Below, one piece after another: positions 58,131 to 64,000 of a stretch of DNA of 64,000 nt; the stretch's first letter is position 1, and each line of letters opens with the position of its first letter. This stretch comes from Actinoplanes xinjiangensis (GTDB lineage: Bacteria > Actinomycetota > Actinomycetes > Mycobacteriales > Micromonosporaceae). The position numbers and the translations under genes were made by a program. Below the pieces are notes generated by a model that saw nothing but the letters and a program-made list of their open reading frames with translations, did not search any database and was not told the DNA's origin. Where the stretch lies: assembly GCF_003148685.1 (NCBI RefSeq), contig NZ_QGGR01000011.1, forward strand, positions 62,001 to 126,000, in the 5' to 3' direction.

Positions 58131-60293
58131 ATGCCGATGACGTCGCCGCCGATCGTGACGCTGTGGCTCACCGCCGCGATCGCCGTGCCGCAGACCGCCG
58201 AGCCCACCTGGTCGGCCGTCGTGGCCGGAGCGGGGGACACCACCTGCGGCATCCGCAGCGACCGGTCGCTCTGGTGCTGGGGATTCAACGGCGACGGCCA
58301 GATCGGTGATGGCACCACCGAGACCCGCACCCGGCCGGCCCGGGTCGGCGCCGCCACCACCTGGAGCGTGGTCGCGCCCACCGACGGCCACACCTGCGGA
58401 GTGCGCACCGACGGCAGCCTCTGGTGCTGGGGGAGGAACGGCGACGGGCAGCTCGGCACCGGGGAGGACGACGGCACGCGTACGTCGCCGGTCCGGGTCG
58501 GCACGGCGACCGACTGGACCTCGGTGGCCACCGGCGGCGGCGCCACCTGCGGCCTCCGCACCGACGGCAGCCTGTGGTGCTGGGGCGACAACGGCGGCGG
58601 GCAGCTCGGCGACGGCACGACCGACGACCGCCGGACCCCGGTCCGCATCGGTGCCGACACGGACTGGGCCGACATCGACATGAACGGCACGACCTGTGGC
58701 CTCCGTACCACCGGCGCCCTGTGGTGCTGGGGCTCCGACCACGGCGGCATCGCCGGCGGGCAGGCCGAGACCGCACAGACCGCACCCGCCCGGGTCGGTA
58801 CCTCCTCGTCCTGGACGTCGGTCACCGCGGGATACTCCGACATCTGCGCCGTCGACTCCCGCCACGACCTGTGGTGCTGGTCGAGCGGCCCCGCCGACCG
58901 GCCGGACACCCCCGTCCCGGCACCCGCCGGCTTCGGTCCGCAACGGGTCGGCGCCGGCCTGTCCTGGTCGGACGTCACCCTGGGGCGGGGCCACACCTGC
59001 GCGCTGCGGACCAACGGCGAGCTCTGGTGCTGGGGTGACAACGACGCCGGCGAGGTCGGCGACGGCACCACCGCCCGGGTCGTGCAGCCGGCCCACGTCA
59101 ACGCCGACCTCTCCTGGTCGGCGGTCACCGCCGGCGGCGACCGGACGTGCGCCCTCACCACCGCCGGTGCCCTCTGGTGCTGGGGCGCCAACGGCTACGG
59201 ACAACTCGGCGACGGCACGACGTCGCCGCCGGCCGGCAACGAACCGCTGTCCGTCCAGCCCGCCGCCCGGTGGCGGCAGGTGACCGCCGGCCTCGGGCAC
59301 ACCTGCGCGCTCACCACCGCCGGAACACTGTGGTGCTGGGGCGACAACGACGCCGGCCAGCTCGGCGACGGCACGAACGACACCGGGCTTCCGCCGAGGC
59401 GTGTCTCCGACGCGCCGTGGAAGTCGGTGTCCGCGGGATGGACCTCCACCTGCGGTGTGGACGGCGCCGGCGCGCTGTGGTGCTGGGGTGCCGAGTTCGG
59501 CGGCGGCAACCGGTCCGACGAACCCCTGCGGATCGGCACCGGCACCACCTGGACCGGCGTCAGCACCGGCACCTCACACGCCTGCGTCCTGCGCCACGAC
59601 GGCTCCCTCTGGTGCTGGGGCTCCAACGTCGCCGGCCAGCTCGGCACCGCCGACGAGGACCTCGTCACCGCGCCGGTGCGGGCGCGTACCGACCTCACCA
59701 CCACCTGGACGTCGGTGAGCGTCGGGACGGCACACACCTGCGCCTCCGACGTGCACGGTGAACTGTGGTGCTGGGGCGCCGACGACAAGGGACAGCGCGG
59801 CGACGAGAAGACCGGCGACCCGTGGTCCCCGCCGATCAGGCCCGGCGGCCGGACCGTCACCACGGCCTCGGCGGCCTACGACGACTCCTGCGCCATCACC
59901 GCCGACAAGAGCCTGTGGTGCTGGGGCGACAACAGCAACGGACAGGTCGGCGCCGGCCGCACCGATGCGCGCCCGCTGCCCGGCCGGGTCGGGGAGTCCT
60001 CCGGGTGGACGACGGTGACCGTGGGCCGGGGACACACCTGCGGCGTCCGTGCCGACCGGAGCCTGTGGTGCTGGGGTTCCAACAGCGCCGGGCAACTCGG
60101 CGACGGCACCTTCACCGACCGGCACCGCCCGGTACGCGTCGGCGACGGCACCGCCTGGCAGTCGGTGAGCGCCGGCGAGTCCCACACCTGTGCCCTGCGC
60201 ACCGACCGGAGCCTGTGGTGCTGGGGCGACAACCGGCAGACTCAGCTCGGCGTCCTGACCCCGGTCCGGCGGCCCGTCGCTACGACCGCTTGA
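58131..60293 (+). CDS. Secreted RCC1-repeat (beta-propeller) protein B
   Basis: 720 residues with a short signal peptide (cleavage near VPQTAEP) and 14 RCC1-type repeats centred on LWCWG, the same number as in protein A. GGAAGGA precedes the ATG. The stretch upstream, including GATCAACTA, is shared with gene A, which suggests duplication of the whole locus and common regulation. Its 3' end overlaps the flavin monooxygenase gene on the other strand by 14 bases. Extracellular scaffold or ligand-binding role inferred; no catalytic residues apparent. Confidence 0.88.
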   Translation: MPMTSPPIVTLWLTAAIAVPQTAEPTWSAVVAGAGDTTCGIRSDRSLWCWGFNGDGQIGDGTTETRTRPARVGAATTWSVVAPTDGHTCGVRTDGSLWCWGRNGDGQLGTGEDDGTRTSPVRVGTATDWTSVATGGGATCGLRTDGSLWCWGDNGGGQLGDGTTDDRRTPVRIGADTDWADIDMNGTTCGLRTTGALWCWGSDHGGIAGGQAETAQTAPARVGTSSSWTSVTAGYSDICAVDSRHDLWCWSSGPADRPDTPVPAPAGFGPQRVGAGLSWSDVTLGRGHTCALRTNGELWCWGDNDAGEVGDGTTARVVQPAHVNADLSWSAVTAGGDRTCALTTAGALWCWGANGYGQLGDGTTSPPAGNEPLSVQPAARWRQVTAGLGHTCALTTAGTLWCWGDNDAGQLGDGTNDTGLPPRRVSDAPWKSVSAGWTSTCGVDGAGALWCWGAEFGGGNRSDEPLRIGTGTTWTGVSTGTSHACVLRHDGSLWCWGSNVAGQLGTADEDLVTAPVRARTDLTTTWTSVSVGTAHTCASDVHGELWCWGADDKGQRGDEKTGDPWSPPIRPGGRTVTTASAAYDDSCAITADKSLWCWGDNSNGQVGAGRTDARPLPGRVGESSGWTTVTVGRGHTCGVRADRSLWCWGSNSAGQLGDGTFTDRHRPVRVGDGTAWQSVSAGESHTCALRTDRSLWCWGDNRQTQLGVLTPVRRPVATTA

Positions 60294-61704
60294 TCGTCGT
60301 GTGCGGGAAACGGTCGGGACGGGCCACCGTGACGGTCCCGGCCCGCCCGGACAGCAGCCCGTCCAGGTCGGTGATCGGCACGCAGCCCGGCCGCGGCTCG
60401 GGATGGTCCAGGGCCAGCAGCACCGCGCCGTCCGGGATGCCGTCGGTCACGTCGCGCGGGTCGCAGCCGTGGCCGAGGTACGCCCACCGGTAGCCGATCA
60501 CCTCGTCGAGGGTCGTCGGCGCTCCACCGGCGACCCGCACCGCCGGGTTCGGCAGGGCCCGGCGCACGACCGGGGGCCGGCTGCCCAGGCGCCCGATTCC
60601 CGGCAGGGCCGCCACCGTGCGCAGCACACCCCGGGTCAGGCGCATCACCGTACGGTTGCGGCTCTGTACGACCCGGCCGATGCGCAGCGCCAGCGCGGTG
60701 GTCCGCTCGACGTCGGGCCGCCTGTCGCGTTCGTAGCCGTCGAGTGCGCTGTCGTCGCCGGCGACCGCGTCGGCCAGCCGCCAGGCCAGCGTGACCGCGT
60801 CGCGGATCCCCGTGCCGAGCCCGGCCCCGGCGAACGGCGGCATGGCGTGGGCGGCGTCGCCGGCCAGCAGGACGCGCCCGGCCCGCCACCGGTCGGCCAT
60901 CCGGGCGTGGAAGGTGAACACCGTGGCGCGCTCGATCCGCAGGCCGGCCGGCTCGGTCCAGTCGGCGATCAGCCGCCGTACCGTCTCGTCGGCGGCCATC
61001 TCTCCGGGGTCCTCGCCGGGCAGCAGCATCCACTCCCACCGCCACCGGCCCGGCTGGGACATGACCACGCACGGCCGGGTCTCGTCGGCCACGAACGCGA
61101 CACTCGGTCCGCCGTCCCCCTCGCCGCCCACGGCGTCGACCACCAACCACGGCTGCGGGTAGGTCGTACCGGTGAAGCCGATCCCGGCCGCGGTCCGCAC
61201 CGTGCTCCCGGTGCCGTCACAGCCCACCAGCCACTGCCCGGTCACCCGCCGGCCGTCGTCGAGGAACGCGGTGACCGTGCCGTCGCGCTGCTCCACGCCG
61301 GTGACGCTGTGCCCGGTGAGCACCCGCACGCTGCCGGTGGCCTCGGCGGCGGCCCGCAGACCGGTCTCCAGCGCCGGCTGGTCCAGGCGGGCGAGAGCCG
61401 GATGGCCGTACGCCCGCCCGTTCTGCCCGATCATGAGCAGCGGCCGTTGGTCCGGTCCGATCACGCCGCTGGCGGCCACCGGGGTGGCCCATTCCTCGGC
61501 CGGCGGCAGCCCCGGCACCAGTCCCAGCGCCCGTAGTGCCTCGTTGTCGAGCACGGCGGCGCGTGGTTTCGGGTAGGGCAGTTCCTGCGGTTCGATCACG
61601 ACCGTCGCCACACCCCGGCCGCCGAGCAACGCCGCGAGCAGCGCCCCCACCGGGCCCATCCCGACGACCACCACCGCGGCCTCTGTCACGTCATCGCTGG
61701 TCAC
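60280..61704 (-). CDS. MhpA-like FAD-dependent aromatic monooxygenase
   Basis: 474 residues, group A flavoprotein monooxygenase: VVVVGMGPVGALLAALLGGRGVATVVIEP (FAD ADP-binding), PKPRAAVLDNEALRALGLV (MhpA-like substrate loop), LVGCDGTGSTVRTAAGI (DG motif) and RVLLAGDAAHAMPPFAGAGLGTGIRDAVTLAWRLA (FAD ribityl motif). It hydroxylates aromatic or polyketide substrates with NAD(P)H and oxygen. The GTG start lies in the end of an upstream remnant frame. Closer to MhpA than to rifamycin monooxygenase Rox. Confidence 0.87.
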   Translation of the reverse strand: MTSDDVTEAAVVVVGMGPVGALLAALLGGRGVATVVIEPQELPYPKPRAAVLDNEALRALGLVPGLPPAEEWATPVAASGVIGPDQRPLLMIGQNGRAYGHPALARLDQPALETGLRAAAEATGSVRVLTGHSVTGVEQRDGTVTAFLDDGRRVTGQWLVGCDGTGSTVRTAAGIGFTGTTYPQPWLVVDAVGGEGDGGPSVAFVADETRPCVVMSQPGRWRWEWMLLPGEDPGEMAADETVRRLIADWTEPAGLRIERATVFTFHARMADRWRAGRVLLAGDAAHAMPPFAGAGLGTGIRDAVTLAWRLADAVAGDDSALDGYERDRRPDVERTTALALRIGRVVQSRNRTVMRLTRGVLRTVAALPGIGRLGSRPPVVRRALPNPAVRVAGGAPTTLDEVIGYRWAYLGHGCDPRDVTDGIPDGAVLLALDHPEPRPGCVPITDLDGLLSGRAGTVTVARPDRFPHTTIKRS

Positions 61705-61927
61705 GGCGTTCCCCGATCCGGGTGGCACGGCCGTCGGACCGATCGGCACCGGTCGACAGAAGACGAGCAACCATAGCGGTGCTCCGTCGTACGCCGACGC
61801 TGCCGTCGGTCACGATCACCGGGTAGCCGAGGTCGCGTGCCTGATCGGCGACCGTCGCCGCGAACACGGCGTCGCGGCGCATCCATCGCCGGAACGCCTC
61901 GTCCGGCCGCTCCAGTCCGGTCAGCAT
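61691..61927 (-). pseudogene. Probable C-terminal fragment of a P-loop kinase-like protein
   Basis: A 78-residue frame (MLTGLERPDEAFRRWMRRDAVF, then VIVTDGSVGVRRSTAMVARLL) resembles the last part of small actinobacterial P-loop proteins, where RDAxFAxxV...GxPVxxTDGS precedes the C-terminus; no Walker A is present. Either a truncated gene or a small gene translated between the BASS and monooxygenase genes, whose ends it overlaps or abuts. Confidence 0.45.
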
Positions 61928-61940
61928 GCCGGGATTCTCG

Positions 61941-62825
61941 TCAGGCGCCGGCGCTGCTGACCTCGGCGGTCCGCTGACGGGTGACCAGGTAGCCGAACGC
62001 GGCCGCGGTGAAGAACATGAGGATGCCGTAGACGGCGGCGGGGATCGCCATCTCGGTGCTGTCGAGCAGGGCCGGGCTGACCGCCACGGTGATCGCCAGG
62101 GTGCTGTTGTGGATGCCGATCTCCATGCCGGCGGCGATCGACTCGCGCCGGCCAACTCCGGCGAGGCGCGGTGCGCCGTACCCGATGGCGAGGCTGATCA
62201 CGTTGAAGATCAGGACCGCGACGCCGACGGCGACCAGGTAGTCGGCGATGTTGTCCCGTTCCTTGATGACCGTCCCGGCGATCACCGCGACCAGCACGAT
62301 CACCGACACGATCTTGACCGGCCGGGCGAGACGCGCGGCCAGGCCCTCGTTGCGGGCCCGCAGCGCCATGCCGATCGCGACCGGGATCAGCACGATCGCG
62401 AACACCTGGAGCACCTTGTCGAACTGCAGGCCGATGGACGCGCCGTCGCCGAGGAACCGGGCGGCCGACAGGTTGACGATCACCGGCAGCGTGACGACCG
62501 CGAGAACCGAGTTGACCGCGGTCAGGGTGACGTTGAGCGCGACGTGCCCGCCGAACAGATGGCTGTACAGATTGGCCGTGGTGCCGCCGGGTGACGCGGC
62601 GAGCAGCATCATCCCGACGGCCAGTTCGGGTCGCAGGTCCAGGGCGAGGACGAGCCCGAAGCAGAGTGCCGGCAGCAGCAGCGCCTGACAGGCGAGCGCG
62701 ATGAGGGCCGGTTTCGGGAACTGCACGACGCGGCGGAAGTCGGCCACGGTGAGGCCCAGCCCGAGGCCGAGCATGATGATGCCGAGTGCGATGGGCAGCC
62801 CGATGGCCGTCAATGCCGAGTCCAT
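61941..62825 (-). CDS. Bile acid:sodium symporter-family transporter
   Basis: 294 residues with nine or ten helices; ASPGGTTANLYSHLFGGHVALNVTLTAVNSVLAV and GMEIGIHNSTLAITVAVSPALL are the two broken-helix sodium and substrate motifs of the BASS family. It imports an organic anion with sodium. Possibly co-transcribed with the monooxygenase. Confidence 0.9.
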   Translation of the reverse strand: MDSALTAIGLPIALGIIMLGLGLGLTVADFRRVVQFPKPALIALACQALLLPALCFGLVLALDLRPELAVGMMLLAASPGGTTANLYSHLFGGHVALNVTLTAVNSVLAVVTLPVIVNLSAARFLGDGASIGLQFDKVLQVFAIVLIPVAIGMALRARNEGLAARLARPVKIVSVIVLVAVIAGTVIKERDNIADYLVAVGVAVLIFNVISLAIGYGAPRLAGVGRRESIAAGMEIGIHNSTLAITVAVSPALLDSTEMAIPAAVYGILMFFTAAAFGYLVTRQRTAEVSSAGA

Positions 62826-62961
62826 GCCGCATTCTGCGTCGGCGCGAGGATGTGAGGAATCCTCATTTCGGCCAGGACTGTGTCGGCCGTCACTGTACCG
62901 GCCCTCGATGCGCCGGCCGGGCCACCGTCATCAGCGGTCCGGCCGGCGCATGCGGGGCGGG

Positions 62962-63999
62962 CTACGGCCAGACGTACGGCGACCGGACCGGCTTCGGCTC
63001 GCGCGGCTGCTTCACCGGGTGGGCCGCGAACTGCTCGGCGTGCAGCCCGAACGACCGATCCAGTTTCGGCATCCAGTACGCGTCGTCGTGCCGCCCGGCG
63101 CCCAGCTGGTAGTCGTGCCGAACCCCCTTCGCGGCCAGCGCCGTGCTCATCTGCTGTGCCGCCGCCCCGAACCGGTACTCGTCGGAGTCGCCACCGTCGA
63201 AGTAGTACCGGTGCCGCCCCAGATCGGCCGCCGACATCCCGGCGACCAGGGTGAGCGGCCGCAACCCGGCGTTGGCGGCCTGCTCCGCGGGCGTCCCGGC
63301 CAGCGGCGGCAGGCTCAGCGCCCCCATGTGACTGGTGATCGAGCTGAACACCGCCGGAGTGGTCAGCCCGAGCATGAACGCGCCCTGCCCGCCCATCGAC
63401 ACCCCGCTGATCCCGCGGTGGTCACGGTCGGCGACGGTCCGGTACGCCCGGTCGACGAGCGGCACGATCTCGTCCACGATCATCGTCCGGTACCTGCCGG
63501 CGGACGTGTCGGCGTACCAGCCGCTGCCGCCGTCCGGGAACACCACGATCGCCTCGACGCCGAGCCGGTCCAGGACGGTGCCGATGTCGCGCGCCTCCCA
63601 CTCGATGTTGCTGCCGTTGAACCCGTTCAGCATGTAGACCACCGGGAACCGCCGGGTGGTGGTGCGGGTGTAGGCCGGTGGCAGGTACACGTTGAACTGC
63701 GCACGCCGCCCCATCGCCGCCGACCGGTAGTCGTCCCGGAAGAACCGCGCGTGGTCGCCGAGTTCGACGGGGCGGCGCGGGTCGACGTACAGCAGCTCCC
63801 GTGCCGGCGGCAGCCCGGTCCAGGTGCGGATGGTGTCGACGACGAGCCGGCCCTGGCCGTCCACGAACACCTCGGCCTGCGCGTCGGTCAGCGTCACCCG
63901 CCCGGCGCCGAGCAGCTCCCGCAGGCCGGCCAGGCGGCGGGCGGCGGTGTCACCCTGGTGGAAGAACCCGTCGGCCAGGGTCGCGGCATAACCGCGGAC
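62962..63999 (-). CDS. Esterase-D-type hydrolase, 5' end cut off by window edge
   Basis: The frame is open to the right edge. About 80 residues of an N-terminal domain (ATLADGFFHQGD, VTLTDAQAEVFVDGQGRLVVDT) precede an esterase/antigen-85-like domain: FNVYLPPAYT, FPVVYMLNGFNGSNIEWE, GISGVSMGGQGAFMLGL (Ser nucleophile in GVSMGG), and a C-terminal LGAGRHDDAYWMPKLDRSF with likely catalytic Asp and His. Probably a secreted esterase, but the signal peptide lies outside the window. Confidence 0.85.
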   Translation of the reverse strand, partial: VRGYAATLADGFFHQGDTAARRLAGLRELLGAGRVTLTDAQAEVFVDGQGRLVVDTIRTWTGLPPARELLYVDPRRPVELGDHARFFRDDYRSAAMGRRAQFNVYLPPAYTRTTTRRFPVVYMLNGFNGSNIEWEARDIGTVLDRLGVEAIVVFPDGGSGWYADTSAGRYRTMIVDEIVPLVDRAYRTVADRDHRGISGVSMGGQGAFMLGLTTPAVFSSITSHMGALSLPPLAGTPAEQAANAGLRPLTLVAGMSAADLGRHRYYFDGGDSDEYRFGAAAQQMSTALAAKGVRHDYQLGAGRHDDAYWMPKLDRSFGLHAEQFAAHPVKQPREPKPVRSPYVWP

Positions 64000-64000
64000 G

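Noticed and set aside
58106..59300. Two long minus-strand frames opposite RCC1 gene B
   Set aside because: Same antisense artefact; the plus strand has signal peptide, ribosome binding site and clear repeats.
60280..61704. Rifamycin monooxygenase (Rox)
   Set aside because: The substrate-loop sequence is MhpA-like and no RAE was seen upstream, so a third rifamycin gene is not supported.

Overview
The window is very GC-rich with strong third-position GC bias, many GTG starts, short overlaps between genes and frequent leaderless starts in which a -10-like hexamer sits 6 to 8 bases before the start codon. Together with two mycothiol-dependent maleylpyruvate-isomerase-type proteins, a DUF6412-YidC pair and a rifamycin phosphotransferase gene with a candidate rifamycin-associated element, this points to a filamentous actinobacterium, probably Micromonosporaceae (Actinoplanes-like). 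That is inference from gene content. It looks like ordinary chromosome: I see no rRNA, tRNA, CRISPR array, prophage or insertion sequence.

1-9 kb: a cut-off TerD-type stress protein, a secreted RCC1-repeat protein, a methyltransferase, a large LuxR-type ATPase regulator and a membrane-anchored FKBP isomerase whose stop codon lies in a 20-bp tandem repeat. 9-17 kb: a small-protein gene behind a direct-repeat array; a divergent TetR regulator and three-gene operon sharing a palindromic operator; the rph gene; a glycerophosphodiesterase; a GH19 chitinase. 17-22 kb: TM2 protein, DUF6412, YidC, a site-2 protease, a suppressor-of-fused protein, a phosphotransferase and a metallophosphoesterase. 22-33 kb: short membrane and lipoprotein genes, a NUDIX hydrolase, small P-loop kinases, DUF2332, MFS exporter, a duplicated-VOC protein, an AlpA-like HTH protein, a DUF2442 fusion, several gene remnants and a PIG-V-like mannosyltransferase.

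33-48 kb: methyltransferase, FAD protein, then a two-gene operon (TraR/DksA zinc finger plus MreB-like protein) behind a well-formed promoter and a structured leader that ends in a U-tract hairpin right before the ribosome binding site. After it come a MarR regulator, a secreted M20 amidohydrolase divergent from a GlxA-type regulator, a DJ-1 protein, a universal stress protein, a PaaK-like ligase, a TPR/FN3 membrane protein, a CBS-BON protein, and an Lrp regulator divergent from a leucine-dehydrogenase-like gene, which also has repeats over its stop codon. 48-64 kb: a HelD-like RNA-polymerase-associated helicase, a hypothetical/D-amino-acid-oxidase/HAD operon, a second duplicated-VOC paralogue, PH-domain and lipoprotein genes, an ArsR-M23 operon divergent from a second RCC1-repeat protein, a flavin monooxygenase, a BASS transporter and a cut-off esterase.

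The most notable signals are the structured leader of the DksA/MreB-like operon, two unrelated genes whose stop-codon regions are tandemly repeated with a unit not divisible by three, the candidate rifamycin element at rph with a HelD-like gene 34 kb away, and two 14-repeat RCC1 proteins with a shared leader motif. At least five gene remnants (GNAT, TetR, SEC-C, aminoglycoside phosphotransferase, P-loop kinase) show steady gene decay. All alignments and motif comparisons were made by eye.
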